Assembly (NCBI RefSeq): GCF_905171765.1
Contig: NC_053392.1
Span: 106,814,220 to 106,878,219, forward strand
Source of the DNA: Bufo bufo
Taxonomy: Eukaryota > Chordata > Amphibia > Anura > Bufonidae
DNA: 64,000 nucleotides
Reading direction: 5' to 3'
In this document: positions 1-12,292 of the stretch, piece after piece
Position numbering within the stretch: position 1 is the first letter of the stretch
How the letters are laid out: each line of letters begins with the position of its first letter
The notes under the pieces: model-generated
Seen by the model: only the letters and a program-made list of their open reading frames with translations
Databases searched by the model: none
Told to the model about the DNA's origin: nothing
Translations under genes and position numbers: made by a program

Positions 1-208
1 CCACTGATGGACTTCATGACCTACAGTTTATTTGAAAACCAGCGTGCACTTTGGAAAGTGAAAAACCATGCAGACTGTTATTGCTATTATTGTGGAGATT
101 TACCTTAGTGAAAGGAAATCTGTCATGGGTAACCTACCTATCCAACTGTTTGGATAGACACGTAGCTGAAGTTCACCTGATTAAAACACTGTGTTTCTTT
201 TGTTGATC

Positions 209-485
209 CCAGCATCCGTTCTTGATTTATTATACTTATTCTTAATATGCAAATTAGGTCTTTGGTGCAATGAGAGTTTCACCTATTGTACTCAAACTCC
301 ACCCCTTTGCGTGGACACACCTTCCCTGGTTGCTTTACCACTGTCTGGCCCTGTCAATCAAAGTGGCGAGGGAGAGACTGGCCATAGAAAGGAGTGGAGC
401 TTGGGTGCAACAAGAGCAATGGTGAAGCCCTCATTGCACCAAAGGCATAATTTGTATATTAAGAAAAAGTATCATAACTGGGGAG
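209..485. repeat. Foldback (palindromic) MITE-like repeat
   Basis: Two arms, about 241-275 and 431-465, are near-perfect reverse complements: both carry the motif CTTTGGTGCAATGAG and a TTAATAT/CAAATT block. Weaker complementarity continues outward to about 209 and 485. The centre holds a segment reading CTGTCAATCAAAGTGGCGAG. No transposase is present. The exact ends and target duplication are not resolved, so the superfamily is open. A following block ends in CAGATTCCCTTTAA near 592, a terminus resembling the TTAA-flanked elements elsewhere in the window. Confidence 0.5.
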
Positions 486-858
486 CAGAGCCTCAGATCA
501 ACAAAGAAAAACAGAGCTTTAATCGGGTGAACTACACTTATTTGTCTATGCAAACTGTTCGACAGGGAGGTCCCTGATGACAGATTCCCTTTAATATATA
601 GTGTTTTCCTTTTCAGAGCAGACCGCTAACAGGCAACACTGGTAAAACCCCTTCTAATAAGCATTACTGGCACTTTAAGCCACTCCCATTGTTAACGACA
701 TCCCTTTGGGTGCAGGTAAAGATGCAGAAGATCCCATGAATTTCTCTACAGATTTCTGTGCATTTCCGCACCAAAATCCGCATGTTTTATTTGCGGTATT
801 TAGTACAGATTTGATACAGTTTTGCCGCAGATCTCACCCTTCCATTTAAAAGGGTTAA

Positions 859-1257
859 AGAGGACCAGACCTTTCACCAGAAAATGCAGTGCACTCTGAA
901 AGCACCATATTATAGAGCAGGAGAGGCTGAGCAGATTGATACGGTATATACTTTTATGGGAAACTAATCAGTAAAACCTGTAATTTCTACATTTATCTTT
1001 GCTTTTTTGCTGCTCTGTCAAAAACTATCGGTACAGGGAGGAGGAGTTATCAGTGACTGACAGCTATCTCTGTATGTACTTATACACACAGCCCTGTCAA
1101 TCACTGATAACCCCTGCAATGGAAAGATATAAATGTATAACTTACAGGTTTTATTGAATCTTTTTCCACAAAAATATCTATCAATCCACTCAGCTTCTCC
1201 TGCTCTATAACATTGGGCTTTTAAAATGCATTGCATTTTGTGGTGAGAGGGTCCTCT
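859..1257. mobile_element. TTAA-flanked foldback MITE (Kolobok/piggyBac-type target site)
   Basis: The element is bounded by TTAA at 855-858 and at 1258-1261. Its ends are inverted: AGAGGACCAGACC at the left and GGGTCCTCT at the right. Further inside, the CCAGAAAATGCAGTGCA block on the left mirrors the TGCATTGCATTTTGTGG block on the right, so most of the ~400 bp folds on itself. A TTAA duplication is typical of Kolobok and piggyBac transposons; which one applies is inferred, not shown. It has no coding capacity; short frames across it follow from the palindrome. Confidence 0.7.
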
Positions 1258-1261
1258 TTAA

Positions 1262-2394
1262 ATTAGCACCAAAAATTATAAACATAATTGACATGCTGCA
1301 GATTTCTAAATCCACACGGCAGGTCAATTTCCAGATGGAACAAAAAAAGCTAAGTGTACATAAAATTTGTCTAATCTCATACACTTTGCTGGTACTGTAT
1401 AACGATGCGGTTTTTCCTTACAACAATCTGTGTGGAAAAACCAAGCATATTCCACAACTTGTGCAGGTAGCCTAAATGTAAATGGATTATAGATTATGTA
1501 GCAGGTTTATCTATAGTCTTCATATCATCAATTACATATTGAAATTGTCTGCATGTGGCTCTTTCCCATGCTGCAGATTATTGGCTTATTTATCTTGTTT
1601 TTGTGTTATAAAAGGACATAGCTTCAAGTTCTAAGTGTGGTTTCCTTGGCATCTTGTGAGATAAGAGTATTTCATGAAATTCATTTCAGTTCCTTCTATC
1701 AATTTGGTGGTCCTATTCAATATGATCCCAATAACTGTGACCCAAATTGAAAGTGCCCCAATGTCACACCTGTGACGGGTGTTAGAAGGACTGAAAGACT
1801 GACTGCACATTAGTGATCTGACAGCATCTTTTGGTTTCACTTTGTCTGTCTGTTCCTGGTATGTCCACACCTCTCCCTATTTAGTCTGACTTTACCCATC
1901 ACTCCTTGCTCTGGATAGCTTCATTTGGTTTTGGAAGAGCTGGAATGTAGTTCTTGTTGAAGTCCTGTTCATCCATCATCCTCAGAAGTTAAGTGTTCCG
2001 CTTGTTGTGTTTTTTATTCTCCTCCCCCCCCTCCCCCCCTCCCCCCCGGTTGTTTACTAGGCCTCAGCCTCAGTCTCTGCCCTGTCATTACCTTTTGGGC
2101 ATCAGAGGGTCACCAGGGTTTTCTAGGTTCCTGTGTATTGGCATCTCTACCATCGAGAGGTGCCCATACAGATAGGAGTTAGGGCCAGGAGCAGGATTTT
2201 ATAGGTGTTGACACTTTTCCTTCCCTAGCAGTGAGGCCTAGTGTCTTTCCCCTTCCTTCTTGTTGTCTTTTGCTGTTCTCCCCTACTACATCCGTGACAC
2301 CCAATTGCCCTGAAAAGTCATTCATGGCACTCTGAGGTCTAGGACGGTATACAACTTCTTTCAAGCTCTGTGATGCCAAAATAGCATTTGTAAT
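1262..2394. other. No gene recognised; contains a C-rich tract
   Basis: AT-rich DNA with no recognisable coding region or element end. The one notable feature is a cytosine-rich tract at about 2022-2047, with runs of seven to eight C separated by CT. The short open frames here show no family resemblance or supporting signals. Confidence 0.4.
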
Positions 2395-2631
2395 TAGAGA
2401 TGAGCTAATTTCTTAAAACTTGATTCGAGGCCAATTCAGCTGAATCGTTCATACGATTTGATTCAGGTTCAAATAAATTCTACCGAATCAAAAATGCTCT
2501 GATTATCTGAAAAAAATCTCTCTTACTCTCTCTCTTTCCTTAATTCTCATACAAAATTAGGATTCTATCGAATCCTAAATTTTTGTAACATTCAAGCCAA
2601 ATTTCCAAATTTCCAAGCTGATTAATCTCTA
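2395..2631. mobile_element. hAT-like MITE with TAGAGATGAGC end
   Basis: It begins TAGAGATGAGCTAATTTC and ends GATTAATCTCTA, an imperfect inverted pair. The same left terminus recurs at 56745, and its reverse at 24741-24756, 33221-33235 and 50972-50984, where 8-bp duplications support a hAT assignment. The interior is rich in GAATC/GATTC words. The flanking 8-mers here agree at only five positions, so the target duplication is weak. Confidence 0.5.
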
Positions 2632-2832
2632 TTACTAAAGTGACAGCAATATATTTATCTATGGGTAAATGGATAGTCGGGGGATGGAAAATGGTCCAAA
2701 AATGATCCCTTACTGCTGGCAGATGCCTGCCAGTGTTTATACACAGTGGTATTGAACAAAAGTAACGTTTTGTTCTGAGAAAGTGGTCCACAAATGATGC
2801 CTTAATGAGACTAGACATGGAGTTCATTTTAA

Positions 2833-3085
2833 AGCCGTTGTGCCACAAAAAATATTCTACAGTTTTCAAACCAGCACCTGGATTTGAATACTTTTGTAAT
2901 TGCATGAAATTAAAATTTTGCATAGCCATCGAGTTATTCAATAAAAATTTTCTGTATAGTGCCACCTGCTGTTTATTTATTTTTCTTATTTCTATGTCCG
3001 GCTCACTTACATGGCCGCACATGCCCAGTTTCATCCTTCAACTGCCTCCTGGGCTGTGTTAAGTGAAGCATGGACACAATGATAC
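2833..3085 (-). mobile_element. Partial TTAA-type element, reverse copy of 15695-16129
   Basis: After TTAA at 2829-2832 the sequence matches the reverse complement of the complete element at 15695-16129 over about 250 bp. Shared blocks include TTCTACAGTTTTCAAACCAG, CCACCTGCTGTTT and CCGCACATGC. Similarity fades near 3085, before the second terminus, so this copy is truncated. Confidence 0.65.
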
Positions 3086-4425
3086 ACCGACTCCTGCTCT
3101 GCCTCTAATACCTATCTCTGTCAAGTAATTATAAAATCTAACTAGCTATTGCCTTTTTTTCACTGCAAAAGACTCTGACTTTAATCTATCCATGTTCTGT
3201 GTTTTATGATCTCTTTCTTTTACTTAACAGAGCATTAGAACATGGCAGATCCTGGTTATATAGTGTCTATGACAAGTCCAATGACATTACAACTATAGTC
3301 CCTCATGATTGGCTGAGATTGACTACAAGGCATTATGGGCAAGCCCAAGGGGACTAGATCATGTGATCCTACTACTTCATCCTCTCATCATCCCTGTATT
3401 CTCATATATAAAATGGCTGATGCCATTTTGATCAATTCATGTGGAAAGAATCCCAAAAATTTTGGATTCGTTGGAAACCAAAGTTCTGGGGAAATTCATA
3501 ACAAATCTAATTAATATAGAATTGATTAATAAAATTTTAGATATAGCCTTTATTTTTGCCTGGTCCTGGTACAGCACCCCAGAACAGGTGATATCCGCAA
3601 ATAGTTTGTTATTTAATGTTGAGCAATGTTATTTCATTCTATGTAATGTATGCCCAGCATAGGAAGGTATGGTTGCCACAGCCAGGGTTAACCGTCCTGG
3701 CTTAGCCCTCGCAGGAGGTTAGGTGTGGGCTGGTCTCACCCTAATGTAAGGCAGTTCTGAGTGAGAGTTGTTGGAGGAAGGAGGCGGTGACCTATGTGCC
3801 TTCTTCTTAGGCCTCAAGTTGCAGAGACATTTGATGTCTGTGTAAATTACTGCAAGATCTACATAAAACAGAAATTGAGAAAAAAAGAGAACTTAGGATC
3901 TACATGGTCAAGCATAGGAGTCAGCAAGGTAACATGCTACTTTAGCTATTCAGACTTTACTGCAGTGAAGGACACCGTTAAGACACCCTTCACATTTGCA
4001 CACATCCTGGTCAGATCTGCTTTCAAAAACCCTGTACCCCGCAGTGGACACTACAGCCATTTTTGCCAAGGTACTGTGACCAGCCATAGATTATACTGAG
4101 AGAGACTTTAGCAAAATAGTTTACAAAGTAGACCATAACTCTCAGCTTTGCCAGCCTCCATACATTTCTATCTGGGGAAAGGATTTGCACTGTGTACAAA
4201 CAGATCGGTGCTTCATTGTTGTTGGATGTACTACAGATTTTCTGACTCCTACACCATACGCTGGATATTGCACTCTACATGGCCTGCCTTGCACCCACAC
4301 AAGCACCTAACATCTCAAGGATCCCAGATACCCCAGTGTGCCCCAAGGGAAGAAATGGTACCCCCATCCTTTCACTGCATGACCCTAGGGCACAGCGGCG
4401 TGAGCAAAGCCACTGTGATTGGCTG
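3086..4425. other. No gene recognised
   Basis: No convincing coding region, RNA gene or element terminus is visible in this 1.3-kb stretch. The short open frames have AT-rich composition and no conserved motif. Confidence 0.4.
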
Positions 4426-4428
4426 TAA

Positions 4429-4926
4429 GGCTACTTTCACACTAGTGTTCAGAGCGGGTCCGTCTGATGTCTGCTCAGACGGATCCGCTCCTATAATGCA
4501 GACGTTTGTATCCGTTCAGAATGCATCTGTCTGCATTATAGTTTGAAAAAAAAACTAAGTCTGAAAGTAGCCTGAACGGATCCGTCCAGACTTTACATTG
4601 AAAGTCAATGGGGGACGGATCCGTTTGAAGATTGAGCCATATGGTGTCATCTTCAAGCGGATCCGTCCCCATTGACTTACATTGTAATTCTGGACAGATC
4701 CGCTTGCCTCCGCACGGCCAGGCGGACACCCGAACGCTGCAAGCAGCGTTCAGGTGTCCGCTCGCTGAGCGGAGCGGAGGCTGAACGCTGCCAGACTGAT
4801 GCATTCTCAGCGGATCCGCGTCCACTCAGAATGCATTAGGGCTGGACGGCTGCGTTCGGGGCCGCTTGTGAGCCCCTTCAAACGGAGCTCACGAGCGGAC
4901 ACCCGAAAGCAGGTGTGAAAGTAGCC
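4429..4926. mobile_element. Harbinger-type foldback MITE with TAA duplication
   Basis: The ends GGCTACTTTCACAC and GTGTGAAAGTAGCC are inverted, and TAA lies on both sides (4426-4428, 4927-4929). A three-base TWA duplication is the hallmark of PIF/Harbinger elements. The interior is unusually GC-rich, with repeated CGGATCCG words that make it strongly self-complementary. A shorter relative with the same end type lies at 37238-37576. No transposase is present. Confidence 0.75.
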
Positions 4927-4929
4927 TAA

Positions 4930-5757
4930 CAGAGAGACACCACCATCCCCATCCTCTGCTCCAGATCCTCCTAGTCCGTTGCACTACCAACAGTAAGAAA
5001 ATGTAGAGCTATGGGATGAGTTAGTGGTGGTTCCCATCACAACGTGTTATGGTCATGCAATGTTTTGTTCCATGTCAGAATCATCCTGTGTTCTTTGCTG
5101 AGGTTACAGCCATGACATTTCACATTATCTCTACCTGGGGCCGCTGTTTAATCAGCATCCTGTTTCCTGCATTGTTGTTAACATCTATTCAAGTGACCTT
5201 GACAACATTTCGATGTCACATTGTGTTACACAGTGTGCATCTCAAGGAAAGAAAAGCTTAAAACAAAAGAATGTACAAGGAATAAAAAACAACAACTCAT
5301 AATTCCGGCAATTGTCTGGCAAAAGCTGGCTCTGAAGAACGCAGTTTGGGGAATTATTGAGAAATCGGTATAATATCCACTTACGTTTTGAACAACAGAA
5401 AATCTCTGGGTGCTGCATTCATTGACAGTACAATGCAGATAAAGCCTCTCTGTTCTGCTATTAATCCACTATTCCATGCTCAGGCTGCCTACACAGAGGA
5501 TTTAAGGAACAAAGGCGTTGTAAAACTGTGCTGTTTGTGCAGAAAGCGATTGACAGCTCCTCTGTTGTCAGCTGCTGCGAAGAGCATCTTACAGGGTCTA
5601 AGACTAATATGTTAACTGTCCTCCTCATACAAATACAATGTGATGTTAACACCTTCAGAGAGAAAGTGATGGCAATGTCAAAGCAACTTAAATGAGGTCG
5701 ACTACCCATAGTTTGCTGAACTTCTTACCACATTTCAACTTTAAACACATAGGGAGA
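4930..5757. other. No gene recognised
   Basis: No supported feature. Short frames on both strands overlap one another and show no family resemblance. Confidence 0.35.
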
Positions 5758-5920
5758 GATTTATCAAACTGGTGTACAGTAGAACTGGTTTAGTTGCCCA
5801 TAGCAACCAATCAGATTCCACCGTTCATTTTTCACAGCTCCTTTGGAAAATGAAAGGTGGCATCTGATTGGCTGCTATGGGCAACTAAGCCAGTTCTACT
5901 TTACACCAGTTTGATAAATC
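5758..5920. mobile_element. Short palindromic MITE (GATTTATCAAACTGGTGTA ends)
   Basis: The left end GATTTATCAAACTGGTGTA is the exact reverse complement of the right end TACACCAGTTTGATAAATC. The paired CAACCAATCAGATTCCA and ATCTGATTGGCTGCTATGG blocks make nearly the whole 163 bp a hairpin. A diverged copy is at 14872-15022 and a shorter relative near 56120-56205. The duplication at the target site is unclear. Confidence 0.7.
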
Positions 5921-7028
5921 TATATTTGTAAGCTCTCTGCTACTGTTTTAGTAAATACTTGCAGTCCATAAAAAAATGACATTTCTGGAACATCTTTTCT
6001 TAGAACTCTATGTTGTACCTCACCTTGTAATTCCTCCTGGAAAGATATAAACTTGACAGATTAGTGTGGTCATCCCCCTTGTCAATGGAGCATGGTTCTA
6101 TAAAGTCTGACACTGACCAGTCACCTTATTGACGATGAAAAAGATATGCAAAAATGAAAAAAAGCTAAGCCTGTGATGCCACCAGATATACAGTGCCTTT
6201 CAAAAGTATTCATCCCCCTTGACTTTTTTCGTATTTTGTTATATTACAGCCTTAAATTCAATGTTTTGTTAATCTGAATTGTATCTGATGGATCAGAACA
6301 CAATAGTCTAAATTGGTGAAGTGAAATAAGAAAAATATATAAATACAACTATTGTTTGGAAATAGAAAGCAGAAAATTGGCATGTGCGTATGTATTCGTC
6401 CCCTTTGTTAGGAAGCCCATAAAAAGCTCTGGTGCAACCAATTACCTTCAGAAGTCACATAATTAGTGAAATAATGTTCACCTGTGTGCAATCTAAGTGT
6501 CACATGATCTGTCATTACATATACACACCTTTTTTGAAAGGCCCCAGAGGCTGCAACACCTAAGCAAGAGGCATCACTAACCAAACACTGCCATGAAGAC
6601 CAAGAAACTCTCCAAACAAGTAAGGGACAATGTTGTTGAGAAGTACAAGTCAGGGTTAGGTTATAAAAAAATATCCAACTCTTTGATGATACCCAGGAGC
6701 ACCATCAAATCTATCATAACCAAATGGAAAGAACATAGCACAACAGCAAACCTGCCAAGAGACGACCGCCCACCAAAACTCACGGACCGGGCAAGGAGGG
6801 CTTTAATCAGAGAGGCAGCACAGAGACCTAATGTAACCCTGGAGGAGCTGCCACAGCAGAGACTGGAGTATCTGTACATATGACGACAATAAGCCGTACG
6901 CTCCATAGAGTTGGGCCTTATGGCAGAGTGGCCAGAAGAAAGGCACGTTGTGAGTTTGCGAAAAGGCATGTGGGAGACTCCCAAAATGTGAGGAGGAAGG
7001 TGCTCTGATCTGATGAGACTAAAATTGA

Positions 7029-7226
<198 letters not shown>

Positions 7227-7264
7227 TGAGGCTAGGACAGAGGTTCACCGTCCAGCAGGACAAT

Positions 7265-8165
7265 AGAAACATAGAATGTGTCGGCAGATATTCTCTTTTA
7301 AATATTCTCTCCTCTTTTACCTTGTTGATTCCCTTTATGTATTTAAAAGTTTCTATCATATCCCCTCTGTCTTGTCTTTCTTCCAAGCTATACATGTTAA
7401 GGTCCTTTAATCTTTCCTGGTAAGTTTTATCCTGCAATCCATGTACTAGTTTAGTAGCTCTTCTCTGAACTCTCTCCAAAGTATCAATATCCTTTTGGAG
7501 ATATGGTCTCCAGTACTGCGCACAATACTCCAAATGAGGTCTCACTAGTGCACTGTAGAGCGGCATGAGCACCTCCCTCTTTCTACTGGTAATTCCTCTC
7601 CCTATACACCCAAGCATTCTGCTAGCATTTCCTTCTGCTCTATGACATTGTCTGCCTACCTTTAAGTCTTCTGAAATATTGACCCCTAAATCCCTTTCCT
7701 CAGATACTGAGGTTAGGACTGTATCACTGATTTTATATTCTGCTCTTGGGTTTTTACGCCCCAGGTGCATTATCTTGCACTTATCAACATAAAATTTTAG
7801 TTGCCAGATTTTTGACCATTCCTCTAGTTTTCCTAAGTCCTTTTCCATTTGGTGTATCCCTCCAGGAACATCAACCCTGTTACAAATCTTTGTGTCATCA
7901 GCAAAAAGACACACCTTACCATCGAGGCCTTCTGCAATTTTGCTGATAAAGATATTAAACAATATGGGTCCCAGAACAGATCCATGAGGTACCCCACTGG
8001 TAACAAGACCTTGGTCTGAATATACTCCATTGACTACAACCCTCTGTTGCCTGTCCCTCAGCCACTGCCTAATCCATTCAACAATATGGGAGTCCAAGCC
8101 CAAAGACTGCACTTTATTGATAAGCCTTCTATGTGGGACACTATCGAAAGCCTTACTAAAGCCTT
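7265..8165 (-). mobile_element. 5'-truncated CR1 LINE with 5-bp target duplication
   Basis: The insertion is flanked by the direct repeat ACAAT (7260-7264 and 8166-8170) inside the Tc1 transposase gene. On the minus strand its 3' end reads ATTCTATGTTTCTA, resembling the ATTCTATG terminal repeat known from CR1 elements. Only the last ~900 bp are present, the usual outcome of incomplete target-primed reverse transcription. It must be younger than the Tc1 copy it interrupts. Confidence 0.88.
7290..8165 (-). CDS. CR1-like reverse transcriptase, C-terminal part
   Basis: An uninterrupted frame reads leftward from 8165, where it opens with the equivalent of [13 protein letters not shown]. It continues through the RT motifs [18 protein letters not shown] and LFADDTK, the catalytic FADD box, and then the downstream thumb-like region with [12 protein letters not shown] and [12 protein letters not shown]. 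About 285 codons have no stop or frameshift, unlike every other LINE piece here. The fingers domain and the endonuclease are missing because the element is 5'-truncated. The frame runs past the LINE end into Tc1 sequence before stopping near 7174. There is no genuine start codon: a GTG at 8112 is only an open-frame start. Confidence 0.85.
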
Positions 8166-8807
8166 ACAATGACCCCAAAAACATGGCCAAAGCAACACTT
8201 GAGTGGTTTAAGGTGAAACATGTAAATCTGTTGGAATGGCCTAGTCAAAGCCGAGATCTCAATCCAAAAGAAAATCTGTGGTCAGACTTAAAGATTGCTG
8301 TTCACAAGCGCAAACTATCCAACTTGAAGATGCTGGAGCAGTTTTGAAAGGAGGAATGGGCAAAAATCCCAGTGATTAGATGTGGCAAGTTCATAGAGAC
8401 TTATCCAAAGTGACTTGGAGCTGTGAAAGTATTGACTTTAGGGGGGTGAATAGTTATGCACATTTACTTTTTCGGTTATTTTGTCCTATTTGTTGTTTGC
8501 GTCACAAAAAAAAAAATAAAAAAACATCTTCAAAGTTGTAGGCATGTTCTGTAAATTAAATGATGCAACTTCTCATACAATCCATGTTAATTCCAGGTCG
8601 TGAGGCACCAAAATACGAACAAAGTCAAGGGGGGTGAATACTTTTGCAAGGCACTATAAGGTAGCTATCCTGTAAGTCAATGCTCATAACAGGACTGGTA
8701 ACTCCCGTTTGTCAATTTATTCATGTATGTCCAGTAGAAATAACAGAGGAATATTAAGGTATAGGGGGACATTTATCAAGACAGACGTTTTATATGCTGG
8801 TCTTGAT

Positions 8808-9019
8808 GATAAGATCTTCAGCTGAATCTCTGTAGGAATGGAGTTCATGAGGAGACATGAAGAACAAAGAGGAAGGACAGGACAGACAGTGGTAATGTGG
8901 GGCTGTGGTATTGGATACTGCATACAAGAGCTGCTGCTCATTAGCCACACCTCACCATCCTCCCTTCATGTCTCATCATAAACTCTATTCCTACAGAGAT
9001 TCAGCTAAAGATCTTATCA
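8808..9019. repeat. Imperfect inverted repeat (foldback element)
   Basis: The block from 8808 carrying GATAAGATCTTCAGCTGAAT and CTGTAGGAATGGAGTTCATG is mirrored at 8966-9019 by ATTCCTACAGAGATTCAGCT and AGATCTTATC. The arms are about 50 bp with a ~100-bp spacer. The sequence GGGGGACATTTATCAAGACA just upstream resembles ends of other short palindromic MITEs, but the outer boundary is not clear. Confidence 0.5.
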
Positions 9020-9332
9020 GTTGTATTGAGGATCATAATCCCTGACAAGCAGAGCAGAGAGGAGGATAAGGCAGCTCTTTAGCTCAGTGTTGTGAAGTAA
9101 CTTGTCCTGCTGTATGATTATTACAGGTTTTGTGTGTAATAATAGGACGGTAGCCATTTTATTTTCCCTGAAAGGTATTTAAGAATATATTTATAATAGA
9201 GTAATATTTAAGTATTTTTAGTAATTTTATTTTATTTTATGAATTCCTGTCATATCCAATTAATAAATCATAAATATCTGTAATGGGAAAACAGATTAAG
9301 ATTACTTCCCCTTTAAGGAGAAAAGCACATAA

Positions 9333-9360
9333 TTAAAGGGGTTTTCTGATGAGAATTATT
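9333..9360. repeat. TTAA-type element terminus
   Basis: TTAAAGGGGTTTTCTGATGA resembles the termini of TTAA-flanked elements such as the one at 15691. The opposite end may be the block ending GAAAACCCCTTTAA at 13193-13206. If so, the 9951-12827 insertion sits inside an older TTAA-type element. This is inference from the termini only. Confidence 0.35.
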
Positions 9361-10345
9361 TTCTAAAAAAAAAAGGTACAGAATTTTTAAAAATAAAAAA
9401 AACTCACTTCCACCAATTCCTTATCACTGCTGTTCTGCTGCTGCTCCAGTCCTGCTTCTCTACACTTCCTGTCCTGTCAATGTCAGAAAAGCTGATTGGA
9501 AGAGGCAGATGAGCAATAATGCCAGTGATTGGCTGAACAGGCCTATTCTTTTCTAACATTTCTGGTGCAGTGAGTCGGAACAGGAGGTGTAGAGCAGCGG
9601 AGATCGTCGGGGGAGAATAAAGCTAGTGGAGAATAAAGCTTCTTTGTTCATTTTAATAGATTCTGGCCCATGTTTATTTCAAATTCTCCCCAGAGACTGT
9701 TAATTATACCTTTCCATGACTTATCTCTTTATATTCTGTTTTTCTGCTGTATACTTAGATTTTCTGAATGGCAATCAATATGGCTACATGAAACTACCAC
9801 CCAGTTGTCAGGTCACATTTAGTAAGACTGGATTATCTTATGCCAATCTAAAGCAGAAGACAGTTGGTAAGATTTTTGGCAATGATTTTTATGAAAGGGC
9901 GCACTGCTCTTTGATGACGGATTTGGGACTATCTGAAGTCAGAAATGAAACACAAAACCTACAAAAAATGGAGCTCACAAAGTACCAGTACAGAAAATAT
10001 ATTTTATTGGAATCACAATAGTACATATGTAAAAGACGTTGTCACTTAAAAAGAAGGTGGCAGAGAAGAACACCATCCTAGTGGGGACACAAGTTACATA
10101 TACGTATTTAAGTGTGAGGACTTATTGTCAAACTTATATTAAGGATAAGTCTCATATGTTACATCATTATGCACATGAAAACCAGGGACCTGCAAAATAT
10201 ATACAGCCGTACTAGGGAATCACTATATCAGGCAAAGTTGCTGCCCACAAGCAGGGACAGAGATGTACAAACTGCCCTGGAAACAGAAATACCAGAGAAC
10301 CTGATAAAAGGAGACTTACCCAGAAGCTCAGTGTACCCAGACCAG

Positions 10346-10401
10346 GATGGCGCTACCCCGACGTGCATTTCGGCGTGCCTTCTTCAGGGGCTAACGCCAT
10401 C
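10346..10401 (-). ncRNA. Hammerhead-ribozyme-like motif, intact core
   Basis: Read on the minus strand, the 56 nt contain the core CTGAAGA (consensus CUGANGA), then GAAA, then a GTC cleavage-type triplet. The outer strands GATGGCGTTAGCCC and GGGGTAGCGCCATC pair at 13 of 14 positions (one wobble, one G-G mismatch) to form a long stem I, which would make it a type I hammerhead. Stem II is weak (GGC/GCC with a tiny loop and an extra A after the core), and stem III is only a few pairs (ATG/CGT). Type I hammerheads with minimal stem III are known from Penelope-like elements. Self-cleavage is inferred. Confidence 0.55.
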
Positions 10402-10870
10402 ACTGTGGATCATGAGATTATAAAACTCTTCTTACCAATAAGGTTGCATTCCCACTATAGGTAAATGATATTAATCACCTGGATGTTCGGCGGCAAAACA
10501 CGGTGAGTGGGTCACGGCGCGCGATCCTCCCCCTAGCCGGCGTCACATCGCTGCGCCCCCGACCACGTGACAAAATCACGTGATACGGCGGGCAGATGTA
10601 AAGACGCCAGGTGGGATGTGTCGCGTGCCGCCCCGCACATCGCATGCACACATCCAGGGGCAGAAAAAACAGCCAGGGAGAACATAGCTCCCTCTACCGG
10701 CTATACATAAATCTGTTCCGTGAAATATATAACGCTTGTATATATCCACATGACACCTGGTACATGATAAATCAGCATGTTTCAAAACATAATTTGTTAA
10801 TGATAGGCATACTTTATGCATTCCATGATAGACATACTGTATGCTATTTATTTTGTTTTATAAATATATA

Positions 10871-10887
10871 ATAAGATAGTATAAAAA

Positions 10888-10931
<44 letters not shown>

Positions 10932-11150
10932 CATAATTCATAGTACATAATAATCTCATCTTAATAAAGCCCATTCAAATCGTAATGTGAGAATATATTG
11001 AGTGCATGAAAAAAGGTAAAATAAGATAGTGTAAAAATATAAAGAAATACATAAGTGATAATAATTCATGGTTCATATACATCATACTTTCATCTTAAAT
11101 ACATCCCTTTAAAAACCGCAATATAAATATTGAATGCATGATAAGGAGTG
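10871..11150. repeat. ~150-bp tandem duplication with (TA)n expansion
   Basis: Two successive diverged units begin AAGATAGT(A/G)TAAAAATAT (near 10875 and 11023). Both run through AGAAATACATAA, ATTCATRGT, TCATCTTAA and a GAATGCATGA/GAGTGCATGA block. The first unit contains a TA dinucleotide run at about 10892-10925. The duplication lies between the inverted arms of the surrounding element. Confidence 0.6.
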
Positions 11151-11239
11151 ATATGTGCAAACTAAATACAATATATACGCCAAATGGAAATAATCAAAAC
11201 TAATGTGAGACACCCAACGAAATGTGTGCATGTATGTGA

Positions 11240-11450
11240 ATGGAACAATCTGTGAAAAGGGGGCGGGAGGAGAAAGGGGAAAGGGGAGGGGGAGGGGGAA
11301 GGAAAGAAGGGGAAGGGAAGGAGGGTGGAGGGGAAAGGGGGGGGGTGAGGGCAAAGAAATAGGAGGAGAGTATTGTTGTATGAAGAAAAAAGAAGAAAGA
11401 AAAAAGAAGAAGGAGAAAAGAAAGAAAAAGGAGAGAAAAAATTGACAGTG
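11240..11450. repeat. Purine-rich low-complexity tract
   Basis: About 200 bp of almost pure G/A on the plus strand, with GGGGAAAGG and AAAGAAGAA words. It gives spurious open frames on both strands (Lys/Arg/Glu/Gly-rich one way, Pro/Phe/Ser/Leu-rich the other). A similar purine-rich tract lies beside the Penelope-like fragment at 26990-27190, so it may be a regular part of these elements. Confidence 0.7.
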
Positions 11451-12292
11451 TGTCCACTCCCAAATAAGTGTTAGGTGCCCCAAATCAAGTGAGGCAGGTA
11501 TATACTGTAGAATGTGCTATGCCGGGAGTGGAAAACCGTGACAGGTGGGGGTGGGGGGGATGAAGGGGGGTGGGGGAGGAGAAAAGGAAAAAAAGAAGAA
11601 GAAACAAATAGAGGAATGTGCTATAACATGTATTTCTATGGGCCACCTACAGGGACACCTGAGGAAGGCGTCCGTATCTGTAGCCTGAACTCATATTGAG
11701 AATAATGCAAACCATGCAATAAAACAAAATATCAAGAAGATATAGCAAATAAAGGCCAAAATTATACATAACAGAATCCCAATGTGGTCAATAGATATTA
11801 ACAAAGTTCCCAAGAAAAGGAGAAATATGCTGCAAACATAGGAGAAGAGGTCATCAGTTCTGAGGAGAGACTAAAAACATCGGAGGGCTTATTGCAACCT
11901 GTAAGAGGGAAAAGAGAGAAAGAACGTTAAAAGTTAGATAATTAAAAACAAATGGTCCACAGCAGTGTCCTAGATGGTCAGAGAAACGCAGCGAAACCCA
12001 GATTCTCATTGAAACCTGAAGGACGGAGAGTCCGTAGGGTCCATATCCAGCGACTCTCTTTTTGAGCCAATTTCTTGGATATATTCCCGTCTCTACATCG
12101 GCCCGCCGTATCACGCGATTTTGTCACGTGGTCGGGGGTGCAGTGATGTGACGCCGGCTGGGGGGAGGACCGCGCGCCGTGACCCGCTCACCGTGTTTTG
12201 CCGCAGAACATCCAGGTGATTGAAATCATTTACCTATAGTGGGAATGCAACCTTATTGGTGGGAAGGGTTTTATAATTTCATGATCCACAGT

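Noticed and set aside
9716..10021. Host exon interrupted by the 2.9-kb insertion
   Set aside because: The frame joins across the target site (…EVRNE / KSMASM…), but no family is recognisable and no splice or codon signal supports it.
11224..11483. Lys/Arg/Gly-rich ORF on plus and Pro/Phe/Ser/Leu-rich ORFs on minus
   Set aside because: Both arise from a purine-rich low-complexity tract that lacks stop codons by composition.
11655..11695. Further hammerhead motif (CTGAGGA near 11657)
   Set aside because: The core-like CTGAGGA is followed by no GAAA box or GTC triplet at suitable distance.
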